From the NCBI GenBank assembly GCA_963921425.1, contig OY992834.1, positions 21,899,923 through 21,963,922 of the forward strand: DNA of 64,000 nt. Reading direction: 5' to 3'. Position 1 is the stretch's first letter. Each line of letters opens with the position of its first letter. Position numbers and translations under genes: made by a program. The DNA comes from Dryas octopetala. Taxonomy: Eukaryota > Streptophyta > Magnoliopsida > Rosales > Rosaceae. Shown in pieces: positions 45,296-57,206 of this stretch. The notes under the pieces were generated by a model, which did no database searches, had not been told where the DNA came from, and saw only the letters and a list, made by a program, of their open reading frames with translations.

Positions 45296-45575
45296 AGTTT
45301 CCGTGTAGCAATTCTGTGGAAATTCAGTTTCAATGTAGCAATTATGTTGAAATTCAGTTTCATTGTAGCAATTATGTTGAAATTCAGTTTCAGTGTAGCA
45401 ATTCTGTGGAAATTCAGTTTCACTGTAGCAATTATGTTGAAATTTAGTTTCAGTGTAGCAATTATGTTGAAATTCAGTTTCAGTGTAGCAATTCTGTGGA
45501 AATTCAGTTTCACTGTAGCAATTATATTGAAATTCAGTTTCAGTGTAGCAATTATGTGGAAATTCAGTTTCAGTT
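45296..45575. repeat. 30-bp minisatellite upstream of the transposase
   Basis: About nine tandem 30-bp units of the type AATTCAGTTTCAGTGTAGCA plus a TTATGTTGA-like remainder. They alternate between ATTATGTTG and ATTCTGTGG variants. Isolated related units recur at 47180-47275 inside the element. Because 30 is a multiple of three, long repeated frames appear on both strands and should not be taken as genes. Confidence 0.93.
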
Positions 45576-45764
45576 ACACTTGTGTTTTTTCTTTGTTTGT
45601 TTTATTTTAAGTCACAAATTGAAACTGATATTGCCTAAACTTATTAAGAAATTGAATTGCAATACTGATTATGTTGTTTTGTTTTAACATTTTCAATTGA
45701 TTTTATTTTGTTAGGTTAGTGTTTACTTACTTTTTTGTTTTATGTTTTCTTATCATGTAGCTTA

Positions 45765-48700
45765 ATGGATGTTGGTGTGATTTCAAGAGTTACTTGTGAC
45801 AGTAAGTCAGTTCTTTTGTCATTGTTTTCCGGTGTTACCTATGAATGGATTTGTAGTGAAGTAATAAAGAGATTCAATTATTTGAAGGCAGGGCAATTTA
45901 GGTTATCTTACTCTTTACCGGATCTTGAAAGTTGCAAATTGGAATGTAATATGGATGTTCACTTGATGTTAGCTTCTTTGCCGTTGTTTAAACTTTCATA
46001 TGTTGATATACTTGTGAATCACGATGGTGTTCTTGTTGAGTATGTTGCTTGTAGTGCTCCTAGTACATCATCTAAAGATACAAGTGCTAGTGAAGTCTCT
46101 TATACAAGAAAGAAAGCTGCAAGTTGTTCATCTTCTGAAGACTTTGAGAGTTTGATTGATCCGAATCAGTATTTAGGTAATTTTGGAACTGTTGAAACTA
46201 AAAGTTATCTATCGAAAGAGTGGGAAGGTTATATTGATCATGTTGGACAAAAATTTGAGGGCGGTGTAGGTGAATTTCGTTTGAAATTGGTGAAATATGC
46301 TGTTCAGATGGGATTCAAATTTGTATATGAGAAGAATGACAAAGATCGGATTATAGCTGAATGTTTTGAGAAGAATTCACATGGTTGTAAATGGCATATG
46401 TATGCAGTTTTATGTAGAGCAAATGGATTTTACTATATTCGTACTATGAATAATCAGCATACATGTCGTGGAGTTGTTCGTGAGACTAAAGGTAAGATGA
46501 TGAGTTCACGAATTGTATCATCAATTGTGAAAGATGAGCTTCGTTTGAAGCCATCTTTGAGACCTATTGACATTGTGCAGGAACTGAAACTGAACTTTGG
46601 TTTGGATATCAGTTATCAAAATGCATAGAAAGGTAAGGAGATGGCGAAGCTTCTTGTTCATGGTGATGAGGAGGCATCTTTTCAAAAGTTAGCTTAGTAC
46701 GTTGAAGCTGTGAAGATTTCAAATCCAGGCACACATTATGTTTTACAGTTGGATGAGTCAAGTGGTTGGTTTTTGAGATTTTTCATTTCATATTCTGCAT
46801 GTATTCAAGGATATAGATGGTGTCTTCCCATGGTTCATGTTGATGGAACTTTTTTGAAAGGGAAGTATTTGGGTCATTTGCTTGTTGCAAATGGAAGGGA
46901 TGGTGATAAAGGTACGTCTTCTTTTTTTAGTTGCAGTTGTTTATTGATTTCGTTCATTTACCTTTCAACTCTTTTTTTTTTGCCGTTGCTTCCTTCCTCG
47001 ATTTTTAAGGGTAAATCCCTATTTTTGATCCAATCTCCTCCTAGGGTATAGAATGGGCTTAGCACCCAAAATCCCGTAGCTAAACTCTAACATAATGCCG
47101 ACAAACCAGGTATTTGTAATAATGAAACTTTTAATTGACTTAATTATATATGGCTCTAAAGAGATTAATTCAATTTAAGTGTAGCAATTTTTTGGAAATT
47201 CAGTTTCAGTGTATCAATTCTGTGGAAATTCAGTTTCAGTGTACCAATTCTGTGAAAATTCAGTTTCAGTCTAATATGGCAGTGAAAGTTAAAAAATAGA
47301 AAGATTGAGTTTATTTGACTTAGTCAAATTTATCTTCTGTCCAGTAATTTATCTTAGTCAAATTCAGTTACAATTCGTAAATTATCATATTTTATTCTTT
47401 TGCTTTATTAGTTACACTTCGGCTTTTTCTTTGTTTGTTTTATTTATTTTTCTATACGTATATTTCCTCTTGCTTATGCTATTGTGGATTCTGAGTCTGA
47501 AGACAATTGGACTTGGTTTTTGAAAATTTGTATCAAGTTTTGGCACCCCAAGGTCGTACAGTTACATTCATTTCAGATCGTAATCCTGGCTTGTTAGAAG
47601 GTGTTAACCGTATTTTTCCTTCCTCACCTTATGCATATTGTTATTTTCATTTGGTAGGCAATTTGAAAAATAAGTTTCATGTGAAAGTAGTTGGTAAATA
47701 TTTGAGAGAACGTGTTCTGAATTTATTCATGAAATGTGCATATGCGCCAACGGTTGAGATTTTTTACAAACATTTGGCTGATTTGGAAAAAGAAGGGCAT
47801 GACAATGCTAAGAAATTCTTAGAGAGCATTCCGTTTGAACATTGGGCGTGTGCTTTTTTTAAAGATAATTGGTATGGGGTTATGGCAAATGGCTTATTTT
47901 AGTCTTTTAATTTTTGTATCCTCAAGTTTCGTTCATTGCCCATATTTGAAATGGTTGATGGTATTAGAGTTCAAATAATGGAAACTATGGACAAAAGAAG
48001 GACTGAGGCTAGTAGTTGGCATAATGTTCTTTGTCCTAAAATGGATGAGATGTTGAGGAAGTATATGGAAGTGGGTAGGCATTGGAAGATTGCCCGATCA
48101 TATGATTCTGTTTATGAGGTTTTCGGTCCACATTCTGTTTTAGTTGATTTGAACTCCAACTTTTGTACTTGTCGTAGATGGAAAACTAAAGGGTTCCCTT
48201 GTGCTCATGCTCTTGTAGGAATTCAAAGAGAGGGTAAAAATGTCTATGATTACATTGAAGACGAATTTAAATCTGGTTACTATAGGAATTCCTATGCAGC
48301 TGCAATTCTTCCCATTCCTGATATTGAGATATCTGCTTATGATGTTTCTGATTTTGTTATTCCTCCTTTTACAAAGAGGCCTCCTGGAAGACCAAGATCA
48401 ACGAGGTATAAGTCTATTGGAGCCAGTTCAAGATCTATTAAATGTGGTAGATGCAACGCCCCGAACCTAGGGCCCAAAAATACACTGAAACTTTGTCTTT
48501 TAAACCTCTTTTCAAAGAATGAGCCATGCACTTAACATAATAATTAAATACATTTGGTAAATAAAAGTGTGAGCCCAAAACATTTATGTAAAATTTACTG
48601 TATAAAATCAATTAAATCAAATTAAAATGGGTCCCACTGTCTCGTCTTCTCCTCACTGCCTCCTCAGCCTGCTTAACCTGCAAAACACCAATAACCACAC

Positions 48701-51151
48701 TGTACCATATCCATGGTACACCGGGTCATTCAAATAAACAACCCGGTAAGCTCACTAGAGCTCATATGAGTGAAATGACTTAAACCATAATCCTCAAATA
48801 ATCCTTCAATTTCCATGTTCAAAAATAATCCATAATAATATCAATAAACATTCATATCGCATAATATTTTCAACAACAATTATCCAAGCATCAAGATAAT
48901 CAAAATTCCTCAAATTTACATCATAATCCCACCAAAAATAATAATTATCATTCTGGCAAATCAATTGCCTAAACGTCAACTATTAACCTCAACCTCAAAT
49001 CATTCCCGTCTTAATTTAATAACCTCAGTGCTTAATCATCCTCATTTTCATTCTCCAAGATTCAAGCCTAGACTTACCAAGTCCTAGTCAAATCAAGTCC
49101 TAGCAAACAAATGCACACAAGAAATCAAACAACAGTTAAACTAGCAAATTTCACTCACGTCGCTCTTTGAAATCCCCCTAATCTCACTCTTTGGAATCCC
49201 CCAGCTTTAAAACCTTTTCACAAATCCATTTCCGAAAATCATCTCAAATGAACCTCGATATACTGAAAAAGCAATGAAACTTCCAAGCGGAGAAATAACC
49301 AATCTGAACTGAAATTATCTTTATAACTGATATACCAAAACACTTGTACTTTAAACTCACACCATACTTGTACCTATAATGTAGACAATATCCTGGCCAC
49401 AATCCCACGCACGGGCAGGCTCAAATCCTGGCCACAATCTCGTATGGAGGGGTCACTCCGCCAAGCAGGCTCACATCCTGGCCACAATCTCGTACGGAGG
49501 GTCGCTCCGCACGAGCAGGCTCATCTGATCAGTACTCACATTTCCAACTCACAACATTCCACCCACAATTTACTCCGTACTATGCTGAATCCTTTCGAAA
49601 TTGATTCCCGCTCATAAACCATCACTTGTCTGTCACTCGAAACATACCGACACTTCCTCAATAATTAATTTGATCGTTTGTATAATAACTGCCTAATCAT
49701 CATTCATTAACCTCGACAATAAACATTCCTTCTCTAATTCAACGATTATCCTTAAAGCAACTCTATAATTTCCAATTAATCTCTTAGCCTCAAATCCTCG
49801 TCAATTCATTCTCATGATTCAATCCTACACCTAGCCTTCTCTAACATAAGTCAGCAAACACACAAAACAGACAATTCATTAACAGTTCTCTACATTAAAG
49901 TCCGATAAGTATCACTCACTGTTTAACCACGTAAAATGACAAAAATGCCCTTCTTGGCTCCTTTACTCGGATCTCCAATCCGACAGCATAACAGCATTGG
50001 GAATGAGATTTCCCGAGCCCGTGTACCTGTTAAGACCAGACAATCAACAAATACAATTTAGAAACACAATTGGGCCACTGAACGACCGAAACAGGCGGCC
50101 GCCACCACACACGGTGGCTGCCCAGCCCCCAAACAACACAGAGAATGCCACAAAACTCACCACTGGACCAGGAAAGGCTTCTGGAGGTTCCAAAGAGGCA
50201 TACCGACGAAGAAGACCACCCAAATCGCCGCCACACAAGGCGGAGCTACAGTGGCCGTGGCTGCAAAATAGGAGAATCGGAATCGAATCACAAATGGCTC
50301 AAAGTAAGTACACAGACATGAAGGAGACGTCGAGAGGAGCCAAAACGATACCTGGGTCGACGGCCAATTCTCGCCGGAAATGACCGAAACTGGCCGGAGA
50401 AGATGATCGGACAACAATCTTCGATCTGCCGCCGTTTGAGGTCATCGGAGCATGGAGTAACCACTGGGAGACTTGCCGTGGCTTGGGGAAGAGAACCCAG
50501 GTGGTCCGGCGCCGCGATTTGGCCGGAAAATGCAGATCGCCGGCGAAGGGAGGCTCGGCTGTTCCGCGCTGTTTCTTCGTTGTGGGTGATTGGCCGGAGA
50601 GATGAGGTCCACCGGGAGAGAGAGGGGAGAGAGGCGAGCAGCATGGGCCAAACACCTAGCCCAGCCGCCGCCGGACGCGCCGGTGGCAGGAACGGCGAGG
50701 GTGAGGGGTGAGAGAGAGACAGACGCGCGGGGAGAGAGAGAGAGAGACAGAAATGAGGAGAGAGAACTAACTTTTGGGGTTTTAAAACCCACCTTTTTAA
50801 AAATTACAAGTTTGCCACTCGCTTCAAAAGCCCGTATCTTTCAAACCGTAGCTCCGATTGACGCGTGCCGCGTGTCTACGAACTCGTGGGTTCGAGACCT
50901 ACCTAACGAGTCCAAAATCAAAATTAAAAGCCCATTTATTTTAAAAGTCAGCTTTTGGGTCTAGCCCAAATTAAAACAAAAATTAAAATTACATCAAAAC
51001 CTTTTAAATTTCCAAATAAATTCCCAAAATCCTTAAAATAAATTCGCAAAATATTTAAAATAATTCCTTGAAAAATACGGGGTCTTACAGTAGATGTGGT
51101 AAAGTTGATGGCCACAATAAGAAAACATGTACTGCTCCTTTGAGGAATTGA
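45765..51151 (+). pseudogene. MURA-type MULE transposase, interrupted
   Basis: A DDE transposase of the Mutator superfamily would cut and paste the element. An N-terminal PB1-like region (45765 to about 46000) is followed by the MuDR DNA-binding domain (about 46250-46480; KNSHGCKWHMYAV, then NNQHTCRG). The MULE catalytic core follows (VHVDGTFLKGKYLGHLL at about 46838; VDSESEDNW; ISDRNPGLL). A SWIM zinc finger (CTCRRWKTKGFPCAHAL, about 48165-48215) and a CCHC knuckle end the protein. The start at 45765 follows a plausible acceptor. An intron of about 0.5 kb appears to split the core after DGDKG (46911 onward). The frame is damaged: a stop at 46626-46628, a one-base shift near 47520 and a TAG at 47900-47902 in place of the conserved Glu of the ESFN motif. 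Solo LTR X (48452-51089) splits the zinc knuckle (IKCGRC before, CGKVDGHNKKTC after). It is therefore not functional as it stands. Confidence 0.85.
48452..51089 (-). repeat. Solo LTR X inserted in the MULE transposase
   Basis: This is 2638 bp. On plus it starts TGCAACGCCCCGAACC and ends GGGGTCTTACA, with TSD GTAGA (48447-48451 and 51090-51094). On minus it starts TGTAAGACCCCG, a Tekay-like LTR start. It shares with LTR E the passage containing GATTGACGCGTGCCGCGTGT and an array of CTGGCCACAATC units (about 49392-49525). Its GC-rich frames (49997-50964) are not genes. Confidence 0.9.
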
Positions 51152-52010
51152 TTTCTTTGTTTTTGTAGTTTAGTTTCAGTTTATGAAATTGAATTTAAGG
51201 ATTTCTTGGAATTATTAATTGAATTAGATTGATGATTCTCGAAATTTTTATTATGTAGTCCTGTATTCTTGGATTTTAGAATTTTCAAATGGAATCTGTT
51301 TGGTTTTGATGTTTTTAGTATTATTTTCGAAGGTGAAACTGTTTTGATATAGTTTCAGTTGAATATTTTGTATTATTAGGGATTTTGGTTTATGATTGTA
51401 GTTGAATGTTATTATCTGACTTATGATACAATTATTATATTCCAGTTGAGAGCTTATTAACAATGAGACTGTTCATTCTCTTGAAACTGAAAAGATGTAC
51501 GCCTCTTTCTTTGAACATGGCAACTGAAACTGTTTTCTAAGTGAAACTGTTTTGTAAGTGAAATTGTTTTTCAAATGAAACTGTTTTGCAAGTAAAACTG
51601 TTTTGTAAAAAAATCACAAGTGCATTTGTGGTAGCTAGTTTTGTTTGTCCTGCATGCAGAACAAAGAAGTTACAAGTACATTGGTGTTAGCTAGAACTTT
51701 ATGTCCAAGAAGCTATTTTGCAAGTGAAATTGTTTTTCAAGAGAAACTGTTTTGTAAAAGTTGACAAGTGCGTTGGCGTTATTGCGAGTTTTTTGGTCCT
51801 ACATGCAAAGTTGACAACATTTAAATACAGTTTCAGTTACTTTTAGTGTCCAATTTTAGTTATTGTTTAATAGTTACACTAGAACTTAATGACCAAGAAG
51901 TTTTTTTTTTTAAAAGTGAAATTGTTTAGACATTACAAAAATTACAGAAATAAAAGAACTACTTATATACAAGTTATAAATTAAAGAAATTAGATAAGTC
52001 TCAACATTTT
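51152..52010. other. MULE spacer between transposase and Ulp1-like gene
   Basis: This non-coding spacer is the 3' flank of both convergent genes. At 51520-51610 and 51715-51760 imperfect units of about 20-22 bp with GAAACTGTTTT cores are repeated. A second local duplication involves the string AGTACATTGGTGTTAGC and its GTGCATTTGTGGTAGC relative (about 51610-51700). Confidence 0.7.
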
Positions 52011-52011
52011 A

Positions 52012-53260
52012 TCAATGTTTGAATTTCGCCATGATATGATCAAACTTGTTGTTGGCTTCTGGTCTCTTAACTTTTTTGCCCAATATGTTCAACCAGCTAA
52101 GTGGATGATCCATGAATTTCTTCAGGACTTGTATTTTGAATTTCTGCACATCTGTCTTTGTGAAAGGGTTCTTAAATGGAACTCCCCTTTGAATTTGCTC
52201 TGTGTAGTACATGACTAGGAATTCACAATCATTTCTGCAATAGACAAGTTACAGTTACAGTCAAACTTACAGTTACAGTCATTCCTTTATTCTGAAATAT
52301 ATATTTGCACTTTTTAAAATATGTAATAATACTTACGTTCTCGATTTTTGCTGGGGACAATTGTTGTCATCTTCAATTGGCATTTCAATGTTGTGTTCCA
52401 ACAGCCAAGTCAGGAATCCTCATTCAGTTGCACTTGATATAAGTCATCTAGTTTCTGTTGATTTGCCTGGTTTAGGGAAATTGGACCTATTTGTTTCACT
52501 AGATTCTGCCTCCTTGTCCCTTTAGCTAAATCTTGTGCAGCATTCTTTTTGGATTTTGTGAGGAATTGATCCACGTAATCTTTCTGCATGTTTAAGACAA
52601 CATATGTTAGTGTAACTAAATGAATCATATGTTAGTGTAATTTAATGTTAATATACATTTTGTTTGTTTCTTACCAAATACTTTGCATTTTCAAAGCATA
52701 CATCACTTTCGTTCACATTACTTGATTTGAGGGAATTGAAATGTGTCCACTTTCTATTCTTCAAGTCAAGCATAAGTAGTGTGAAGTGGCTCTTTTTTGT
52801 AGATAGCATAGGAAACAGGAATTTGTCATATTTTGGCAAGCGTTGCAACAATTCTTTCAAAAGGAATCCAACGATGCCATTGTCGTTTTTCTCTTCCAAA
52901 AATCTCTGATGTTCTCAAGAAAAATAGATTTGAATTTGATAAAACATACATATACATATTTAGAATTATTAGTAGAAATAAATAATACAGTTTCAGTTCT
53001 TAGCCAGGCATAAGTACTGAAAATGAATGTACCACTTTCTTGTAGCTCTTCTTGCAATATGTGATTATATGAGTCGACAACCTATGTTTTGTGATGAATT
53101 TCAATGTTAGAAATTAGTATTTTAAGGTATAAGAAGTATATAAGAATGAAATTGAGCATGTGTTACTTTCATGCTTTTATCTTACAGTATTTGCCACATC
53201 ATGCTCTTTGATCAACTGATCCACATCCTCGCGTGATACTGTCCATCCAGGTTTACCACA
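52012..53260 (-). pseudogene. Ulp1-like C48 cysteine peptidase domain (MULE-borne)
   Basis: Ulp1 family enzymes cut SUMO from proteins; in MULEs the role of such genes is unknown. On minus the order is: GWTVSREDVDQLI (about 53190-53250); the catalytic His strand KKSHFTLLMLDLKNRKWTHF with Asn where Asp is usual (about 52730-52800); CPQQ with the oxyanion-hole Gln (about 52340-52360); and NDCEFLVMYYTEQI with the catalytic Cys (about 52190-52235). Introns separate these pieces. One frame change appears near 52410 between QVQLNEDS and the following FLTWLLEH. The nucleophile and Gln are kept, but the Asp-to-Asn change and the frame change make activity doubtful. Confidence 0.7.
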
Positions 53261-53456
53261 CCAAAAGAATTCACTGTTTGATAACGAAAACAATTTCAGT
53301 TACAGTATAAATTCAATTGCAGTGTGAAGATCACCGTGTAAAATTCACTATCATATTCAGTTTCAGTGTTGAAATTCAGTTTCAGTCTAGTATTGCAGTG
53401 AAACTTCATATGTAAAAAGATAGAGTTTATTTGACTTACTCAAATTCAGCTTCTTT

Positions 53457-54910
53457 CTAGTAATATATGATTTGTGCTTTCAATTCAGGTTCCATCATCT
53501 TGTACACTGCACATCTGCCCCATGGGATTTTTCTCCTCTTTTGATCTACTACTGCTAAATCAACAGTTGCAGTGGTTTCAACAGTTTCAGTGGTTTGAGT
53601 GTTGTCGAGTTCCTCAACATCATCTGTTTTCACTTCATCAGGACCCACTTGTGAAATTGGCATTGCAAATTCGGCAGTTTTGATGGTGGTCCTTGTCTTT
53701 TTCTTTCCACAGTCATAATCGAATTCAGGGTACTCCAACTTCTTCCTCTTTCTTTGTTTCATCCGTAATATTGCTGACAGGTTTTGAATGAAATGCTTAT
53801 TTGATATCTTTAATGCCTGGCAGGGAGTTTCAGGAGTATTCTTTTCCTTCAAGAACTCTACCTCTTTGATGAGTTCGTTCTTGATATGGATTATTTCACT
53901 TTGGATGTCTTCTAGGTTCTTGATCTGAAGCTCTAGGCTGCAGTTCTCAGTCGCTATTGCCAAAAGGTCATTACTCATTCCCTTCACTTGTTCATTCAAT
54001 TCATTTACATGTTCATTTAGAGATGCATTTGTAGCATGCAACATGTGCATCTGAAATTCAACTTCAGAATTTTGTTGTTTTTCAATTTGCAACATGTGCT
54101 TCAGTTCTTCATTTTCTCTCCTTTTTTCCTGTAACTGTTCACGAAGTTTGTCAGCTTCCTCTTTCAGCATGTTGAATTGATGTTTTAGATCATTCCTTTC
54201 TCGTGTAAGCTCCTCATTCTCAGTCATTTCTTCTGCCAGCATTTCTTGAGTCGATATTCTTTGATATTCGACTCCATGTGGAACTTTAATTTGCCTATAA
54301 TTTTCTTCCCGTTCTCTCAGATAATGATCTTCCAATGAGCCAACAATGTCTCGAAAAACGCTTGTCTGGGCTCCACCTTCCACATCTTCATTTTCAGTTG
54401 CAGCATCAGATTCAGTTTCAGTTGCACTGCTGTCAGACTCATTCCCTTCTTCTTCATTTTCATCTTCTTCTTCTACAGTTTCATCCTCATCTTTCTTTTC
54501 CTCTTGTTTTTTGTTGTCATTTTTCCCCTTTGCAGTGTCATCCACTTGTTCTTCCTCATCAGATTCAGTTTCAGTGTTTCCACCTTACTCTTCTTCCTCA
54601 TCCTCACTTCCTTCCTCACCATCGCTTTTCCCTCAACCTCCTCATCAGATTCAGTTTTTGTGTTTCCACCTTGCTCTTCTTCCTCATCCTCACTTCCTTC
54701 CTCATCATTGCTTTTTCCCTCATCGTCCTCGTCAGATTCAGTTTCAGTGTGTCCACCCTGCTGTTCTTCCTCATCGTCACTTTCTTTCTCACCATCGCTT
54801 TTTCCCTCATCTTTCTCTGCAGCCTCATCCAGTACTTTGTGTTTCTTTTTTGGACCCTCTTGGTTTGTATGTCTTCACTTGATCCTTACGTTCATTCTTG
54901 CCATCTGCAC
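53457..54910 (-). CDS. Acidic and coiled-coil middle of the MULE Ulp1-like gene
   Basis: The minus strand encodes a strongly acidic stretch (EEEDENEEEGNESDSS) followed by about 200 residues of heptad-rich coiled coil (for example LKHQFNMLKEEADKLREQL). A basic patch (RMKQRKRKKLEYP) comes next. The acidic part at 54559-54830 consists of three units of 86-87 bp, each with SDEE-, GNTETES- and SEDEEEE-like content. A stop interrupts this acidic stretch near 54586 in the frame read. It probably links the N-terminal domain to the peptidase, as long variable linkers do in related MULE genes. It could instead be a separate gene. No enzyme domain is seen. Confidence 0.6.
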
Positions 54911-54954
54911 AGTTGCAATATAAGGTATTGCAATAATAATTACAATACAATAAT

Positions 54955-55090
54955 TTCACATTTTGCAGATAATGTTTTTTTCACTTACCATTTGTACTAA
55001 TGACATGTCTTCTTCAAAATCATCATCATCATCATCCTCATTAGCACTTTTATCATCCTCATTACTACTGTCAACATCTTGTTCTGCAAA
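54955..55090 (-). CDS. Acidic exon of the MULE Ulp1-like gene
   Basis: The minus strand has an acceptor (TTTGCAG), then an Asp/Glu-rich frame (DVDSSNEDDKSANEDDDDDF) ending at MSLVQM before a GTAAGTG donor. It is short and low-complexity but has good splice borders. Confidence 0.5.
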
Positions 55091-55152
55091 CTGCACATTT
55101 ACATTAGTGTTAGTATCATTGAGAAAACAGTTTCAGTATATTAATAATACAA

Positions 55153-56028
55153 TTACAGCTTAATTAGAATAGAAATTTTTACCTTTATATCTGCAAGTTT
55201 TGTCTTTCTCAAAGCTGCAATCAATTTCAACAAGTCCCACTTTACAATTGTTGGACTCATGTTTTCTCTTCCTTCTATTGGTTTTATAACTCTAGTTTTC
55301 TCACAAAACCAATACTGTGAAGATACAATAAATAAAGATATAGTTACAATCATATCAACATATTGTAAAATAATGTTAATACAAAACTGAAAAATGTAAT
55401 TACGTACCAAAATCATTATAACACATTCACTGACAGAACTGCCCTGTGGACTATTCCTCAAATTATTTCTCAAGAAATCTCTTATGGCTGTTGCCCATGC
55501 AAACGATTTCATTTTCTTGATGTTTTCTATTGGGGAGATTAAATTCCATGCAAATGTGTACCCTGAATTTGCAAAGAAGATGATAGTTAACATCAAGATA
55601 ACAATAAGCCTCACCAGATCATCGGTTCTGTCTTCTTGAAGGGCTTTTGTAAGTGCATTTTCAGCTTCTTTTTTGGTCACTCTTATGTCTTCGCTGAAAC
55701 ATCTCTTTACAAAACTTGAATCGGATCTTGTGCAGCCATAGTTGTCGATTTGTACTTCCTTTCCATTACTTGGCAACCCAAACATCTTTGCAACATCTTC
55801 AACTTCAATTGCTTCAGATCTTCCCCCAATTTTTAATTTGTGTGTTGTTGTGTCATACAAGCTGAGGATATAGTGGATCTGTTGGTCTGATTTCCTGTGT
55901 TCTTTCTTTGTTATTAATCCTCTGTTGCAGGCATCGAAAAAAGTCCAAAAAGGAGTCTGTCTTAACTTGTCCAGATGCTTCTGTTGTAGACTAGGCTTGA
56001 TGCTTTGGAGGATATTCAGAAAGCTCAC
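55153..56028 (-). CDS. N-terminal domain of the MULE Ulp1-like gene (plant MULE-associated type)
   Basis: A 291-codon open frame on minus. Features are FWTFFDACNRGLI, KIGGRSEAIEVEDVAKMFGLPSNG and several hydrophobic helices (IVILMLTIIFFANS). The region GRSEAIEVEDVAKMFGLPSNG resembles the domain preceding Ulp1 peptidases in plant transposon proteins (DUF1985/plant mobile domain style). This assignment is from memory of the family and needs a profile search. Upstream, 56879-56929 could be a first coding exon (MAKGKQATKQNKAPKSK) with a GT donor. The exon between (about 56045-56095) does not join in frame as I read it. Confidence 0.6.
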   Translation of the reverse strand: MSFLNILQSIKPSLQQKHLDKLRQTPFWTFFDACNRGLITKKEHRKSDQQIHYILSLYDTTTHKLKIGGRSEAIEVEDVAKMFGLPSNGKEVQIDNYGCTRSDSSFVKRCFSEDIRVTKKEAENALTKALQEDRTDDLVRLIVILMLTIIFFANSGYTFAWNLISPIENIKKMKSFAWATAIRDFLRNNLRNSPQGSSVSECVIMILVRNYIFQFCINIILQYVDMIVTISLFIVSSQYWFCEKTRVIKPIEGRENMSPTIVKWDLLKLIAALRKTKLADIKVKISILIKL

Positions 56029-56340
56029 CAGGTTAGATCAATATTGTATACCTGGATTCCTTTTAGCATCCTTTGTTGGTGATTTTTTTCTCACTCTATA
56101 AATGTTTAAACAGTTACACTTATTAGGATATGCTATCAATTGAAACATGTCAAGGTATACTCAAACATAAGAAACATGTTAAGGTACATTTCCTAGTCCC
56201 ATATTCAGTTACATTGCATTTATAGTAAAGTAAAGTAAACATGTGTAATGGATAATTATAGTGAAACTGTTTATGTGTAAATGGATAATTATAGTGAATT
56301 TATATCAAGAACAAATATGTGCTTGAAATTAGCTCAGTCA

Positions 56341-56830
56341 AATGAGGAAACCATATTACATTATTCAACTTAGTGAAACTGTTTCCTCCTATACTAAGTG
56401 AAACTGTTTCCTCCTAGACTTGGTTATAGTTACATACATTTGTGCAACTTGCATAAACTAGGTGAAACTATATCAGTCAAATAAGGACACCATATTACAT
56501 TATTCAATTTAGTGAAACTGTTTCCTCCTACACTAAGTGAAACTGTTTCCTCCTAGACTTGGTTATAGTTACATACATTTGTGCAACTTGCATAAACTAG
56601 GTGAAACTACATCAGTCAAATGATGAAACTATATTACATTATTCAACTTAGTGAAACTGTTTCCTCCTACACCAAGTAAAACTGTTTCCTCCTAGACTTG
56701 GTTATAGTTACATACATTTGTGCAACTTGCATAAACTAGGTGAAACTACATCAGTCAAATGACGAAACTATATTACATTATTCAACTTAGTGAAACTGTT
56801 TCCTCCTACACCAAGTGAAACTATATTACA
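56341..56830. repeat. 139-bp tandem repeat within the MULE
   Basis: About three and a half units with a steady 139-bp period (TTATTCAACTTAGTGAAACTG at about 56360, 56500, 56639 and 56778). Each unit contains two GTGAAACTGTTTCCTCCTA strings. It lies in an apparent intron of the Ulp1-like gene. Confidence 0.93.
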
Positions 56831-56878
56831 TTTGTACTTATTTAGAATTTGATTTGCAATTGTTTTTTGTGTTTTTAC

Positions 56879-56929
56879 CTTAGATTTCGGTGCTTTGTTT
56901 TGTTTTGTTGCTTGCTTCCCCTTCGCCAT
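56879..56929 (-). CDS. Probable first exon of the MULE Ulp1-like gene
   Basis: On minus, ATG at 56929 opens a 17-residue Lys-rich frame MAKGKQATKQNKAPKSK that ends at a GTAAAAAC donor. Its basic, nuclear-localisation-like composition suits the N-terminus of a nuclear protein. Assignment rests on position and splice site only. Confidence 0.45.
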
Positions 56930-57206
56930 TTTTTAGACCCTGCAATTTTGAAAGTAGTCACAGTTATTAGAAAATACTAGTGACCTTGCTGAAAGTAGTC
57001 ACAGTTTTAGAACCCTGCAATTTTTAAGTCTCACTTTGCATAAGAAACACAAATTCAATTCAAATATAGTTACATTAGTACACTTACCCAGAATACCCAC
57101 AAATTTTTATGTCCCAGAATACCCAAAAGAAAATTATGTACACTTACCTTTTCTGCAAAAATTCTTTATGTTTGTTGTCGATTTTGGTTTTCTTTAGCTA
57201 ATATAT

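Noticed and set aside
45280-45610. Two highly repetitive frames (minus 45280-45513, plus 45344-45610)
   Set aside because: The 30-bp period is divisible by three, so any frame stays open. This is a minisatellite.
49997-50964. Cluster of overlapping frames on both strands in solo LTR X
   Set aside because: GC-rich LTR sequence with open frames on both strands, like the matching region of LTR E.
54335-55000. Plus frame of 221 codons rich in His/Leu/Ser
   Set aside because: Antisense shadow of the acidic, repeat-containing minus-strand coding sequence.
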